This document shows positions 10,037 to 18,199 of a stretch of 64,000 nt of DNA, piece by piece; position 1 is the stretch's first letter, and each line of letters starts with the position of its first letter. Below the pieces are notes generated by a model. The model saw only the letters and a list, made by a program, of their open reading frames with translations. It searched no databases and was not told the DNA's origin. The stretch covers positions 124,001-188,000 of the forward strand of contig NZ_SNZF01000003.1 of the NCBI RefSeq assembly GCF_004363725.1, read 5' to 3'. Source of the DNA: Aquamicrobium defluvii. GTDB taxonomy: Bacteria > Pseudomonadota > Alphaproteobacteria > Rhizobiales > Rhizobiaceae. The translations under genes and the position numbers were made by a program.

Positions 10037-10226
10037 GTTGCGGGTCTCTCCTCGCCCTTCGACCGCGACCATTATGCGTCGGTGCGACCTTGTGATTCAA
10101 TTCCGGTTGATGTATAGGCTCGCCGACCGTTTCAGGGGCCGCGGCTTTTTGAATAGCTGCGGCTTCGAGTTTTAAAAAGGGGCGCATCGCCGCAGGGCCG
10201 CCGTCCCCCCAGACAGGACGAGAGCG

Positions 10227-10448
10227 ATGAAGGCAGACATCCATCCCGATTACCACGCCATCAAGGTCGTCATGACCGATGGCACCGAATACATGACCCG
10301 TTCGACCTGGGGCAAGGAAGGCGACACGATGAACCTCGACATCGACCCGACCACGCACCCGGCCTGGACCGGCGGCCAGCAGACCCTGCTCGACCGCGGC
10401 GGCCGCCTGTCGAAGTTCAAGAACAAGTTCGCCAATCTCGGCATCTGA
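10227..10448 (+). CDS. rpmE: 50S ribosomal protein L31 (bL31)
   Basis: A 73-residue protein with the alphaproteobacterial L31 sequence ([10 protein letters not shown] at the start, [10 protein letters not shown] in the middle, a basic C-terminus). It lacks the CxxC zinc ribbon found in zinc-binding L31 forms. It binds the large subunit at the central protuberance, bridging to the small subunit. AGGACGAGAGCG precedes the ATG. It is a single-gene unit closed by a strong terminator. Confidence 0.97.
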   Translation: MKADIHPDYHAIKVVMTDGTEYMTRSTWGKEGDTMNLDIDPTTHPAWTGGQQTLLDRGGRLSKFKNKFANLGI

Positions 10449-10470
10449 TCCGGGCAAATGGCCTGAAACG

Positions 10471-10497
10471 AAAAACCCGCCTCCGAGGCGGGTTTTT
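10471..10497 (+). terminator. rho-independent terminator after rpmE
   Basis: AAAAACCCGCCT (10471-10482) pairs with AGGCGGGTTTTT (10486-10497) around CCG, followed by a T-run. The arms are A-rich on one side and T-rich on the other, so it can also serve the gene arriving on the opposite strand. Confidence 0.93.
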
Positions 10498-10547
10498 TTA
10501 TGGGCTGAGCCCTTTTGGCGGCCGGGCTGGCGAAAGATGCTTTCCGG

Positions 10548-10844
10548 TCAGCCCTGCGGCTTGCGGTCGGAATGGCCGAGGTCGCGTTCCGGCTCGATCA
10601 CGTCGCGCACAAGCTGCTTGAGCCGCGCGGCGTCCGGAAAGCCGCCGTCCCGCTTGCGTTCCCATATCGGCTGGCCCTGACAGGTAATGGAAAAGACGCC
10701 GCCGGTGCCGGGCACCAGCGCCACTTCGCCTAGGTCGGGGCCGAAGGTGGACAACAGCTCCTGCGCCATCCAGCCTGCACGCAGCAGCCATTGGCACTGC
10801 GTGCAATAGGTGATGACGATGCGGGGCTTGCCCTCCCCGGTCAT
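10548..10844 (-). CDS. SelT/SelW/SelH-family thioredoxin-like protein
   Basis: A 98-residue protein of the Rdx (SelW-like) family. The redox motif CTQC sits at residues 14-17 after the first strand, as expected, with Cys replacing selenocysteine. The conserved GTGGVFSI and DGGFP segments are present. Its ATG overlaps the yebC stop by four bases (ATGA), so it is translated from the yebC message. The family is thought to act in thiol redox chemistry; the partner is unknown. Confidence 0.9.
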   Translation of the reverse strand: MTGEGKPRIVITYCTQCQWLLRAGWMAQELLSTFGPDLGEVALVPGTGGVFSITCQGQPIWERKRDGGFPDAARLKQLVRDVIEPERDLGHSDRKPQG

Positions 10845-11590
10845 GCCGCGCTGAGCTTGGCCAGCGTTTCTTCGTCGACCTCGAAATTGGCGTAGACGTT
10901 CTGCACGTCGTCGTCGTCCTCGAGGACGCCGACAAGCTTCATCAGCGACTGCGCGCGATCCTCATCGACCGGTACGGTGTTCTGCGGCTTCCAGATGGCC
11001 TTGACGGAACTCGCTTCGCCGAGCGCGCTTTCCAGCCCCTTGGAAACCTCGTTGATGGCCTCGAACGCGCAATAGATGGTGTGGTTCTCCTCGTCGGATT
11101 CGACGTCCTCGGCGCCGGCCTCGATCGCGGCTTCCATCACCGCATCGGCACTGCCGGCGGAAGCCGGATAGACGATCTCGCCGACGCGGTCCCACATGAA
11201 CGACACGGAGCCGGTTTCGCCGAGCGATCCGCCGGCCTTGGTGAAGGCGGCGCGCACATTGGAGGCGGAGCGGTTGCGGTTGTCGGTCAGTGCCTCGACG
11301 ATCACCGCCACACCGCCGGGGCCATAGCCCTCGTAGCGCACTTCCTCGTAATTCTCGCCGTCATTGCCGGCCGCCTTGTTGATGGCCCGCTGGATGTTGT
11401 CCTTCGGCATGGACTCGGCCTTGGCGTTCTGGATGGCCAGACGCAGGCGCGGATTCATGGCCGGGTCGGGCATGCCCGTCTTGGCGGCGACGGTGATTTC
11501 GCGCGCCAGCTTGGAAAACAGCTTCGAGCGCATCGCGTCCTGACGGCCCTTGCGATGCATGATGTTCTTGAATTGTGAATGGCCGGCCAT
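10841..11590 (-). CDS. yebC: YebC/PmpR-family regulatory protein
   Basis: A 249-residue member of the YebC/TACO1 family, starting [18 protein letters not shown], which is the diagnostic N-terminus. Members have been described as transcriptional regulators (PmpR) and as factors that relieve ribosome stalling. The conserved [14 protein letters not shown] segment is present. The start is placed at 11590, because the longer open frame upstream does not belong to the family. First gene of a two-gene unit with the SelW-like gene. In many genomes yebC precedes ruvC, which is not the case here. Confidence 0.95.
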   Translation of the reverse strand: MAGHSQFKNIMHRKGRQDAMRSKLFSKLAREITVAAKTGMPDPAMNPRLRLAIQNAKAESMPKDNIQRAINKAAGNDGENYEEVRYEGYGPGGVAVIVEALTDNRNRSASNVRAAFTKAGGSLGETGSVSFMWDRVGEIVYPASAGSADAVMEAAIEAGAEDVESDEENHTIYCAFEAINEVSKGLESALGEASSVKAIWKPQNTVPVDEDRAQSLMKLVGVLEDDDDVQNVYANFEVDEETLAKLSAA

Positions 11591-11754
11591 GGGACTCCCT
11601 GGTTCTTGGCGGCGTCCGGATCGCGGCGGGCTTAGGTGCCCCGGATCGGACCTGATTTTCTGGTAAAGCATCGGGTGGTCCGCAAGCCGGATTCCGCCTG
11701 GGGAACCGATGCTGGAATGGCCGGCTTATAAAGAAATCGGCGCAATTCGTCCAG

Positions 11755-11772
11755 CCGGACCGCCCGGTCCGG
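11755..11772. repeat. short palindromic hairpin
   Basis: CCGGACC (11755-11761) and GGTCCGG (11766-11772) form a perfect hairpin in the space between yebC and the MBL gene. It resembles the core stem of the TAGAGCAT repeats but lacks their ends. Confidence 0.4.
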
Positions 11773-11825
11773 TCGCGAAAACGTGACTGGTGGTCCCCGC
11801 GCCGGCAATCGTAGTTTGTGCTCTC

Positions 11826-11855
11826 CTGTCTGGAGAGGGCCTGTCTGGAGAGGGC
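11826..11855. repeat. 15-bp perfect tandem duplication carrying the ribosome binding site
   Basis: CTGTCTGGAGAGGGC occurs twice back to back (11826-11840, 11841-11855). Each copy contains GGAGAGGG. The second ends one base before the ATG at 11857, so the Shine-Dalgarno is duplicated. The unit is a multiple of three, so the upstream frame remains open and repeats CLERA. Confidence 0.9.
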
Positions 11856-11856
11856 A

Positions 11857-12669
11857 ATGCCGGTTCCACGCCTCCTGCTCGTCTGCCTTGGCATCTTCTG
11901 GCTCATGGTCCTGCCGGCCATGGCGCAGGAGCAGTCTGCGCCCTCGCGCTGCCTGGCCATCGCGCAGGCATTTCCACACGTCACCTATGCCAGCTTCATG
12001 CCGGCGCAGGCCGGGGCGAAGGAAGAGGTCCGCATCACCTATGCGGGCCACTCGACCTATGTCATCAAGACGCCGGGCGGGGTGCGCATCGCCACCGATT
12101 ACAGCAGCGCCTATGGCTCCGCCCCGTTGCCCGACGTGGTTACCATGAACAAGGCCCACCGCACCCACTACACAGACGCGCCCGAGCCCGGCATCGCCCA
12201 TGTGCTGCGCGGCTGGAACCCGGAAGGTGGGCCGGCCCGTCATGCGCTCGGCATCGGCGATGTCTATATCCGAAATGTGCCCACCGATATCCGCAGCTGG
12301 GGCGGCGATCTGGAGCGTGACGCCAATTCCATCTTCATCTTCGAGGTGGCCGGCCTGTGCATCGGCCATCTTGGCCATCTCCATGTCCGCCTGAGCGACG
12401 CCCACTATGCGGCAATCGGGAGGCTCGACGTGGTGATGGCGCCCGTCGATGGCGGCATGACACTGTCGCTCGACGCCATGAGCGAGATCGCGGAGCGGCT
12501 GAGTTCTTCAATCGTCCTGCCCATGCACCGGCATTCCACGCCGATCGGCGCATTCACCGGCCGCATGGGACCTGCCTTCACGGTCGAGTTTCGTGACAGC
12601 CCGACGCTGACCGTCTCGCTGCGGACGCTTCCGCGCCAGCGCACCATCATCGTGCTGAAGGGCGTCTGA
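11857..12669 (+). CDS. exported MBL-fold metallo-hydrolase-like protein
   Basis: A 270-residue protein with a signal peptide (MPVPRLLLVCLGIF..., likely cut after AMA before QEQ). The mature region resembles the UlaG-like branch of the metallo-beta-lactamase superfamily: ITYAGHSTYVIKTPGG near its start, NKAHRTHYTD where other members have HxHxDH, then GHLGHLH and MHRH segments that could supply metal ligands. The first metal motif is thus altered, and activity may differ from classical hydrolases. The start at 11857 is chosen because the signal peptide begins there and GGAGAGGG lies upstream; an ATG at 11818 is in frame. Substrate unknown. Confidence 0.75.
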   Translation: MPVPRLLLVCLGIFWLMVLPAMAQEQSAPSRCLAIAQAFPHVTYASFMPAQAGAKEEVRITYAGHSTYVIKTPGGVRIATDYSSAYGSAPLPDVVTMNKAHRTHYTDAPEPGIAHVLRGWNPEGGPARHALGIGDVYIRNVPTDIRSWGGDLERDANSIFIFEVAGLCIGHLGHLHVRLSDAHYAAIGRLDVVMAPVDGGMTLSLDAMSEIAERLSSSIVLPMHRHSTPIGAFTGRMGPAFTVEFRDSPTLTVSLRTLPRQRTIIVLKGV

Positions 12670-12677
12670 AACCGCAG

Positions 12678-13001
12678 TCAGTCGCCGAGATCGCTCCTGA
12701 GGCGGTCGAGGATGCTTATCGCATGGCTGGCATATTCGCTGATCCAGCGGTCATGGATGCGCTTGATGGGGAGCGCGTCGAGATGGTTCCAGCGCTCGCG
12801 CCCCTCGCGCCGCGCCACCACCAGCCCGGCTTCCTCCAGAACCTTCAGATGCTGCATGACGGTGCAGCGGTCCATGTCGTCGAACTCTTCGCACAACGCC
12901 CCGGTGGTCCTCGGCCCGTCCTTCAGCGCGTCCAGCATCATGCGCCGGCGCTGATGCGCCAGAGCCCTGAAAACACGGTCGTCTTCCGCTTCGTTTGACA
13001 T
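12678..13001 (-). CDS. ArsR-like winged-helix regulator
   Basis: A 107-residue helix-turn-helix protein (VFRALAHQRRRMMLDALKDG, then CTVMQHLKVLEEAGLVVARREG as recognition helix and wing). It is divergent from the SRPBCC gene and its ATG lies inside a perfect palindrome. Closely similar pairs in other bacteria are ArsR-family repressors of their SRPBCC neighbour. It is not overlapping or co-directional as in the first ArsR/SRPBCC pair of this window. Confidence 0.85.
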   Translation of the reverse strand: MSNEAEDDRVFRALAHQRRRMMLDALKDGPRTTGALCEEFDDMDRCTVMQHLKVLEEAGLVVARREGRERWNHLDALPIKRIHDRWISEYASHAISILDRLRSDLGD

Positions 13002-13019
13002 GTTATATTTTTATAACAT
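13000..13019. promoter_or_regulatory. perfect palindrome, probable operator of the ArsR/SRPBCC pair
   Basis: ATGTTATA (13000-13007) and TATAACAT (13012-13019) are perfect 8-bp inverted arms around TTTT. The element covers the first bases of the regulator gene and lies 35 bases upstream of the SRPBCC start. Its position and symmetry fit an autoregulatory ArsR operator controlling both directions. Confidence 0.7.
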
Positions 13020-13053
13020 ATTATGCCTGCCATCAAGGGAAGGAGTTGTGGAT

Positions 13054-13536
13054 ATGTCCATTGGATTTCGCGTTTCAGGGCGCATCGGCAAGCCGGTCGC
13101 CGAAGTGTTCGACGCCGTCGTCAATCCGGCGAAGCTGTCGGGCTATTTCACCACGCTCGGCGGCGCCAGCGCCCCGCTGGTCGCCGGCACCACGGTGACC
13201 TGGTGGAAGACGGTTCCGGTCGAAGTGGACGAGGTGGTGCCCAATCAGCGCATCGTGCTGCGCTGGGACGCAGAGGCCGCCGACGGCCGGCCGGCCTACA
13301 AGACCCGCATCGAGATGGGCTTCGAGCCGCTGGAAGACGGCGGCACCTTCGTCACCATCGCCGAATCCGGCTGGCGGGAGGACGAGCAGGGCCGCAAGGC
13401 GTCCTACGGCAATTGCGAAGGCTGGTCGCAGATGCTGTCCTGCATGAAGGCCTATGTCGAATACGGCATCAACCTGCGCGAGGGTTTCTACCCGAGCGAG
13501 ATGCGCGGCGAACTGCCCACTTCGGACAGCAAATGA
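13054..13536 (+). CDS. SRPBCC/AHSA1-domain protein
   Basis: A 160-residue START-like protein: MSIGFRVSGRIGKPVAEVFDAV, the Trp-rich VTWWKTVPVEV and the C-terminal helix GWSQMLSCMKAYVEYGI match the AHSA1-type SRPBCC fold, which binds hydrophobic ligands. AGGAG nine bases before the ATG fixes the start at 13054, although the frame is open further up. It is divergent from the ArsR-like regulator and presumably repressed by it. Ligand or substrate unknown. Confidence 0.85.
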   Translation: MSIGFRVSGRIGKPVAEVFDAVVNPAKLSGYFTTLGGASAPLVAGTTVTWWKTVPVEVDEVVPNQRIVLRWDAEAADGRPAYKTRIEMGFEPLEDGGTFVTIAESGWREDEQGRKASYGNCEGWSQMLSCMKAYVEYGINLREGFYPSEMRGELPTSDSK

Positions 13537-13552
13537 CGTCGAGCGGCAGGTG

Positions 13553-14317
13553 TCAGCGCCTGCCGCCGCCTCTCGCTTGCGCCTTGCGCCGCCGCGCCAG
13601 CATGTTGAGGCCCTCGACCATGGCCGAGAAGCCCATGGCGGCGTAGATGTAGCCCTTGGGCACATGATAGCCCATACCGTCGGCGATCAGCGTCATGCCG
13701 ATCATCAGCAGGAAGCCCAGCGCCAGCATGACGATGGTGGGATTCTTTTCGATGAAGGCCGACAGCGGATTGACGGCAAGCAGCATCACCGTCACCGCGA
13801 CGATCACCGCAATATACATGATGGCGATCTCATCGGTCATGCCGACAGCCGTGATGATGGAATCGATCGAGAAGACCAGGTCGAGCAGCAGGATCTGGAA
13901 GATCGCGCCCACCAGCGACACCTGGATCGTGTCGCCGATCATCTCGCTCTTGTCGGTGTCGGGATCGACCGAATGATGGATTTCCTTGGTCGCCTTCCAC
14001 ACGAGGAACAGGCCGCCCGCGATCAGGATCATGTCGCGCCAGGAAAAGCCGTGGTCGAACAGCGTGAACACCGGATTGGTGAGCTTCACGATAACGGAGA
14101 TGGTCGCCAGCAGCAGAAGCCGCATGATGAGCGCGGCACCGATGCCCAGCCTGCGCGCCATCACCCGGTGCTCGGCCGGCAGCTTGTTGGTGAGGATGGA
14201 GATGAAGATCAGGTTGTCGATGCCGAGAACGATTTCCAGCACCACAAGAGTGAGCAGGGCTACCCATGCCGTGGGGTTGCTCAACCAGTCGAAGTGGTCG
14301 GCGACGAGATCCAGCAT
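13553..14317 (-). CDS. TerC-family integral membrane protein
   Basis: A 254-residue membrane protein with seven to eight helices and the TerC hallmarks: Glu and Asp in [13 protein letters not shown] (helix 1-2), and [11 protein letters not shown] later. TerC proteins are linked to metal (manganese) efflux and co-translocational metalation of exported proteins. The C-terminus is Arg-rich. CAGGAG lies upstream of the ATG at 14317. I looked for a yybP-ykoY manganese riboswitch in the 89 bases upstream and did not find one. Single gene. Confidence 0.9.
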   Translation of the reverse strand: MLDLVADHFDWLSNPTAWVALLTLVVLEIVLGIDNLIFISILTNKLPAEHRVMARRLGIGAALIMRLLLLATISVIVKLTNPVFTLFDHGFSWRDMILIAGGLFLVWKATKEIHHSVDPDTDKSEMIGDTIQVSLVGAIFQILLLDLVFSIDSIITAVGMTDEIAIMYIAVIVAVTVMLLAVNPLSAFIEKNPTIVMLALGFLLMIGMTLIADGMGYHVPKGYIYAAMGFSAMVEGLNMLARRRKAQARGGGRR

Positions 14318-14406
14318 GTGTGTTTTGCTCTCCTGAGGAAACGGAGAACGAAATTAGAGACACCACGGGCGACATTCAATGCGTGCGCCCGCTTTTTTTC
14401 TGCGCC

Positions 14407-15231
14407 TCAGGTCCAGAAGGAAGGAACCGCTTCCTCAAGCCGCGGCCCGCGCCGGAACGGCGCGATCCGCTCGGCAAGCCCGGTGCGGTCGGAAATGTCG
14501 ACGCCGACGCCGCACAGCGTTGCCGGACCGTTGGCCGCCTCGAAACGACCCTTCGGAACCTTGGAGAGAAACCGGTTGAGCGGCTCTTCCTTGTCCATGC
14601 CGAGCGAGGAATCATAGTCGCCGCACATGCCCGCATCGGAGATGTAGGCGGTGCCGCCGTTGAGGATCTGGTGGTCGGCAGTCGGCTGGTGGGTGTGGGT
14701 GCCGACGACGAGCGAGGCGCGCCCGTCGACGAAATGCGCGAAGCACATCTTCTCGCTGGTGGCCTCGGCATGAAAGTCGAACACCACCGCGTCGGCCTGC
14801 TCGCCCAGCGGACAGGCCGCCAGTTCCTGCTCACCGGCCTGGAACGGGTCGTCCAGTTCGGGATGCATGAACACGCGCCCCATGATGTTTGCGACCATCA
14901 CGCGCGCGCCGTTGCGGGCCATGTAGAGCCCGGCGCCCTTGCCGGGCGTGCCTTTGGGGAAGTTGGCCGGACGCAGGAACCGGTCCTCGCGCGGCGCGAA
15001 ATTCAGCGCGTCGCGCTGGTCCCAGACGTGGTTGCCGGTGGTCACCACATCCGCACCTGCCTCGATGGTGGCATGGAATATCTGTTCGGTGATACCGAAG
15101 CCGCCGGCCGCATTCTCGCCATTGACGATGACGAAATCGAGCCGGAAATCGGAAATGAGGCCGGGAAGCTGTTCCCAAACTGCCGTGCGGCCGGACTTGC
15201 CAACCATGTCGCCGAGAAAAAGAAGTCGCAT
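14407..15231 (-). CDS. ymdB: YmdB-like metallophosphoesterase (TIGR00282)
   Basis: A 274-residue phosphoesterase. Metal-binding motifs appear in family order: FLGDMVG (first Asp), NGENA, TGNHVWD, FHAEATSEK and GTHTHQPTAD. Characterised relatives hydrolyse 2',3'-cyclic nucleotides. It lies 44 bases downstream of the 5-formyltetrahydrofolate cyclo-ligase gene on the same strand, a pairing also common in related genomes. A short palindromic repeat occupies the space between them. Confidence 0.93.
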   Translation of the reverse strand: MRLLFLGDMVGKSGRTAVWEQLPGLISDFRLDFVIVNGENAAGGFGITEQIFHATIEAGADVVTTGNHVWDQRDALNFAPREDRFLRPANFPKGTPGKGAGLYMARNGARVMVANIMGRVFMHPELDDPFQAGEQELAACPLGEQADAVVFDFHAEATSEKMCFAHFVDGRASLVVGTHTHQPTADHQILNGGTAYISDAGMCGDYDSSLGMDKEEPLNRFLSKVPKGRFEAANGPATLCGVGVDISDRTGLAERIAPFRRGPRLEEAVPSFWT

Positions 15232-15241
15232 GGCAGGCTTC

Positions 15242-15277
15242 TAGAGCATTTTTCCACCGAGTGGAATCCCGCCGCTC
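15242..15277. repeat. TAGAGCAT palindromic repeat, copy A
   Basis: Starts TAGAGCATT at 15242 and ends GCTC at 15277. Inside, TTCCAC pairs with GTGGAA around CGA. The 15277 end overlaps the TGA stop of the cyclo-ligase gene (15276-15278, minus strand). Same family as copies at 32681, 33302, 42260 and 52635. Confidence 0.65.
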
Positions 15278-15884
15278 ATCTGGAAACGACGTCGAGATTG
15301 TCCGCCTTGCGGAAGCGGTGCAGACCGCGCTCCGTGAGGATTTCGTCCAGCATCACGTCATGTGCCTCGTCCGGCACGCGCTCCACCCGCTGGCAGCCGA
15401 ATGCCGTGCCGATCAGGCGGGGCCTGAGCCCCCTGGCATGCAGGCGCGCCACGGCACGGTCGTAGTGGCCCGCGCCGTATCCCAGCCGGTGACCGCGGGA
15501 ATCGAAGGCCGCCAGCGGCAGGAAGATGATTCCGGGGTCGAGCACTGCGGCCTGCGCGCCCGGTCCGACCGTGCCGAAGCCGGTCTGCACCAGTTCGGCC
15601 CCGCGCTCCAGTTGCCGAAACACGATCGTTTCCCTGTCGAGCACGGCCGGTACGCACAATCGCGCGCCCTTGTCGCGCAAAGCCGACATCAGCGGCCTGA
15701 GATCGATCTCGGACCGGATCGGCAGGAAGCCCGAGATGACGGTGCCCGGTGCAAAATCGATGGCGCGCGCGCCGATTTCCGCCACGCGCAAGGCGAGTTC
15801 GATGCGCAAGGTGGCGTCCAGAGCATCGCGCCGTGCCAGAGCCTCGCGCCGGACGGAATTCTTCTGCTCGTTGGGCACCATCAT
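15276..15884 (-). CDS. 5-formyltetrahydrofolate cyclo-ligase
   Basis: A 202-residue ATP-dependent enzyme that converts 5-formyl-THF to 5,10-methenyl-THF. Family features: basic N-terminus RREALARRDALD, FLPIRSEIDLRPL, and the phosphate/substrate motif LGYGAGHYDR in its usual place. The start is put at the ATG of the MMVPNEQ doublet (15884, or 15881); the frame is open for 95 more codons, but those cover the 6S RNA gene and are not protein-like. It is immediately downstream of 6S RNA, the same neighbourhood as ssrS-ygfA in E. coli. Confidence 0.92.
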   Translation of the reverse strand: MMVPNEQKNSVRREALARRDALDATLRIELALRVAEIGARAIDFAPGTVISGFLPIRSEIDLRPLMSALRDKGARLCVPAVLDRETIVFRQLERGAELVQTGFGTVGPGAQAAVLDPGIIFLPLAAFDSRGHRLGYGAGHYDRAVARLHARGLRPRLIGTAFGCQRVERVPDEAHDVMLDEILTERGLHRFRKADNLDVVSR

Positions 15885-16295
15885 GCGCAGACCATGCGGG
15901 AGAAAGCAAAACGGCGGGGGCTGGACTGCGACGTTCCATGACGGGAACCGCAATGTCCGCAAACACGGGTACGCAACACAGACGGAAGGCGACGATCCAC
16001 GCGACCGGTGGAGAAGTCGATCCCGGGAACCTACAAAGTAGGTGGGCGCCATATGTCCGGGCCCACGGGCCCGGTCAGGGACAGCTCCCTTCGAGATCGA
16101 TAAGGCCCCGGGGAAATGTCTCTCCTGCCGCGAAGCGCAGACCGTCATGTGCAATATAGGCCGAACCATGCCGCCGCGCCAGAGTCGCCGGACACATCAT
16201 TGCCGAAAGCCGGCATCTTTCTACATGACCGGTTCCCTTGGCAGCTTCGCCCGGATTGGCTACACACCTGCGCAACCGTTCTTGGAAGGAAGACC
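15885..16295. other. 411-base divergent intergenic region with 6S RNA
   Basis: Space between the cyclo-ligase (minus strand) and the MoxR ATPase (plus strand). Most is taken by the predicted 6S RNA gene (about 15986-16146). The rest should carry the 6S promoter (TATATT read on the minus strand at 16153-16158) and the moxR promoter, for which I see no clear hexamers. Confidence 0.6.
15986..16146 (-). ncRNA. ssrS: 6S RNA
   Basis: On the minus strand the region shows alphaproteobacterial 6S features: a closing stem that includes GGAGA (about 16125-16121) with TCTCC (about 16013-16009), the GGGAGCTGTCCCTGA segment (16089-16075), an 8-bp hairpin CCGGGCCC/GGGCCCGG (16074-16057), and CACCTACTTTGTAGGTTCCC (16044-16025) with GGGATCGA next to it. 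It lies directly upstream of the 5-formyl-THF cyclo-ligase gene, the classical location. 6S RNA mimics an open promoter and sequesters housekeeping RNA polymerase. A TATATT -10 box sits about 7 bases before the proposed 5' end. Ends are approximate. Confidence 0.8.
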
Positions 16296-17135
16296 ATGCG
16301 CTTTGAAGGCACCTCGGCCTATGTTGCCGACAAGGATCTGATGGTAGCGGTCAACGCCGCGATCGCACTGGAGCGGCCGCTTCTGGTCAAGGGCGAGCCG
16401 GGCACCGGCAAGACCGAACTCGCGCGGCAGGTGGCATCTGCCCTGGGGCTGGAGCTGATCGAGTGGAACGTGAAGTCCACCACGCGGGCGCAGCAGGGCC
16501 TCTACGAATACGATGCCGTCTCGCGCCTGCGCGACAGCCAGCTCGGCGACGACCGCTTCAACGACATCAGGAACTATATACGGCGCGGCAAGCTGTGGGA
16601 GGCGTTCGCCTCGGACAAAAAGGTCGTGCTGCTCATCGACGAGATCGACAAGGCCGACATCGAGTTCCCCAACGACCTGTTGCAGGAACTCGACCGCATG
16701 GAGTTCTTCGTCTACGAGACCGGCGAGACGATCCGCGCCGTGCAGCGGCCCATCGTCATCATCACCTCCAACAACGAGAAGGAACTGCCCGACGCCTTCC
16801 TGCGCCGCTGCTTCTTCCACTATATCCGCTTCCCCGACATCGACACGCTGACCCGCATCGTTGAGGTGCACTATCCGGGCATCAGGAAACGTCTGGTCGA
16901 GGCCGCGCTCTCGCAGTTCTTCGAGATCCGCGAGGTTCCGGGCCTCAAGAAGAAGCCATCCACCTCCGAAGCGCTCGACTGGATCAGGCTGCTTGTAACA
17001 GACGACGTCGCGCCCGAGGATCTGCGCGGCGAGGCCAAGAACGCCCTGCCCCGGCTGCACGGCGCGCTTCTGAAGAACGAGCAGGACGTGCACCTGTTCG
17101 AGCGCCTCGCCTTCATGGCAAGGCGCAACGCCTGA
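16296..17135 (+). CDS. MoxR-family AAA+ ATPase
   Basis: A 279-residue AAA+ protein. Walker A is GEPGTGKTEL (from about residue 33), Walker B VVLLIDEIDKAD, sensor 1 in IITSNNEKELPDAFLRRC with the Arg finger. GGAAGGAAG precedes the ATG at 16296; a longer open frame upstream is rejected because the family begins MRFEGT.YVA. MoxR ATPases act as chaperones for metalloenzymes and usually sit next to a von Willebrand A (CoxE-like) gene. Here the following gene is a convergent transporter, so that partner is not adjacent. Confidence 0.92.
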   Translation: MRFEGTSAYVADKDLMVAVNAAIALERPLLVKGEPGTGKTELARQVASALGLELIEWNVKSTTRAQQGLYEYDAVSRLRDSQLGDDRFNDIRNYIRRGKLWEAFASDKKVVLLIDEIDKADIEFPNDLLQELDRMEFFVYETGETIRAVQRPIVIITSNNEKELPDAFLRRCFFHYIRFPDIDTLTRIVEVHYPGIRKRLVEAALSQFFEIREVPGLKKKPSTSEALDWIRLLVTDDVAPEDLRGEAKNALPRLHGALLKNEQDVHLFERLAFMARRNA

Positions 17136-17163
17136 CGGAGTTTACGGTCTGACGGAGTTTACG
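17132..17163. repeat. 15-bp direct duplication across two gene ends
   Basis: CTGACGGAGTTTACG occurs at 17132-17146 and again at 17149-17163 (17-base period). The first copy contains the TGA stop of the MoxR gene and the second contains the stop codon (TAA on the minus strand, 17159-17161) of the convergent transporter gene. A recent local duplication at the junction. Confidence 0.88.
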
Positions 17164-17836
17164 CCGTCAGCGGACGGCTCCAGCGCAGGATCATCAGCCG
17201 GTAGGGAATGAGCGCGAAGACGGCGATTGCCAGCTTCACCGTGAAGTCGCCCGCCGCCCACGACACCCAGCGCACCACGTCGGCCGAGAAAACACCCATC
17301 AGCGGGGCCTGTTCCAGCGCGAACGGCTCATTGGGGCCGAGGAAGGCGAAGGCCGGCGCGAAGGCGACCGAGAAGAACACCAGCGTGTCGAGCACCGAGC
17401 CCGCCAGCGTGCCGAAGATCGGCGCGCGCCACCAGCTCTGCCGGCGCAGCCGGTTGAACACGGCGACGTCCAGAAGCTGCGCGGTGAGGAAGGCGGCACC
17501 GGAAGCGCAGGCGATTCGCACAAGCCGCGCCGCCGCCGTGTCGAACTCGATCAGACCGAGCTTGTAAAGCAGCGGCGGGCTGACGATGGAGCAGGCCACG
17601 GCCGCCATGAAGCCGACAAAGACGACGCGGCGCGCCACCGCCGGGCCATAGCGCCGGTTGGCGAGGTCCGTGACGAGGAAGGCGAAGGGATAGGTAAAGG
17701 CACCCCATGTCAGCACGTCGGCCAGAGACAGGCCGCCGAGATCGACATCGAGCGGGAATTGCACAAGCACGTTCGACGCCACGACGACGAGCGCCATGGC
17801 GGCCACGAAAGGCAGGTACCTGAGAAGGAATTTCAT
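17159..17836 (-). CDS. yhhQ: queuosine precursor transporter (YhhQ/VUT family)
   Basis: A 225-residue membrane protein with six hydrophobic helices. The motif YPFAFLVTDLANRRYGPAVARRVVFVGF is the signature of the VUT/YhhQ family, which imports queuine or preQ0/preQ1 for tRNA queuosine synthesis. AGGA lies before the ATG at 17836, followed by an A-run. I did not recognise a preQ1 riboswitch in the short leader. Downstream of rpmB on the same strand, with a strong GC hairpin (17864-17890) between them. Confidence 0.9.
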   Translation of the reverse strand: MKFLLRYLPFVAAMALVVVASNVLVQFPLDVDLGGLSLADVLTWGAFTYPFAFLVTDLANRRYGPAVARRVVFVGFMAAVACSIVSPPLLYKLGLIEFDTAAARLVRIACASGAAFLTAQLLDVAVFNRLRRQSWWRAPIFGTLAGSVLDTLVFFSVAFAPAFAFLGPNEPFALEQAPLMGVFSADVVRWVSWAAGDFTVKLAIAVFALIPYRLMILRWSRPLTA

Positions 17837-17863
17837 TTTTTTATCCTGGGTGATGGAACCAGT

Positions 17864-17890
17864 GCAGCGCCGGCCATCCGGCGGCGCTGC
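17864..17890 (-). terminator. GC-rich hairpin between rpmB and yhhQ
   Basis: GCAGCGCC (17864-17871) pairs with GGCGCTGC (17883-17890), 13-40 bases after the rpmB stop. No T-run follows on the minus strand, so it may be an attenuating or mRNA-end-protecting hairpin rather than a full terminator. Confidence 0.4.
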
Positions 17891-17902
17891 GCAAGATCAG
17901 GC

Positions 17903-18199
17903 TCAGGCGGCCGGCTGTTCGGCAGCCTTCTTGGCGATCTGCTTCTTCAGCAGGCGTGCACGCTGCGACAGCTCGGCCTCATCGGCCTTGGCCAGAAAAG
18001 CGTCGAGACCGCCGCGATGCTCCACCGAGCGCAGGGCGGCAGCGGAGATGCGCAGACGCACGTTCTGGTTCAGCACCTCGGAGATGAGCGTGACATTGAC
18101 CAGATTCGGCAGGAAGCGGCGACGGGTCTTGTTGTTGGCGTGGCTGACATTATTGCCAGTCTGAACGCCTTTGCCGGTAAGTTCGCAAGCGCGGGACAT
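17903..18199 (-). CDS. rpmB: 50S ribosomal protein L28 (bL28)
   Basis: A 98-residue ribosomal protein: [28 protein letters not shown] at the N-terminus is diagnostic. The C-terminus is Ala/Lys-rich ([14 protein letters not shown]). The start at 18199 is the family start; the same frame is open for 113 more codons upstream, but those residues do not belong to L28. Divergent from the DUF3108 gene. Confidence 0.97.
   Translation of the reverse strand: MSRACELTGKGVQTGNNVSHANNKTRRRFLPNLVNVTLISEVLNQNVRLRISAAALRSVEHRGGLDAFLAKADEAELSQRARLLKKQIAKKAAEQPAA

Noticed and set aside
11668-11720. AGCATCGG/CCGATGCT inverted arms as a further TAGAGCAT repeat
   Set aside because: The arms are widely spaced and the terminal TAGAG is missing; too weak to include in the family.
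14318-14406. yybP-ykoY manganese riboswitch upstream of terC
   Set aside because: The leader is only 89 bases and I could not find the conserved motif.
17837-17902. preQ1 riboswitch upstream of yhhQ
   Set aside because: No preQ1-I or -II consensus; only a GC hairpin next to rpmB.
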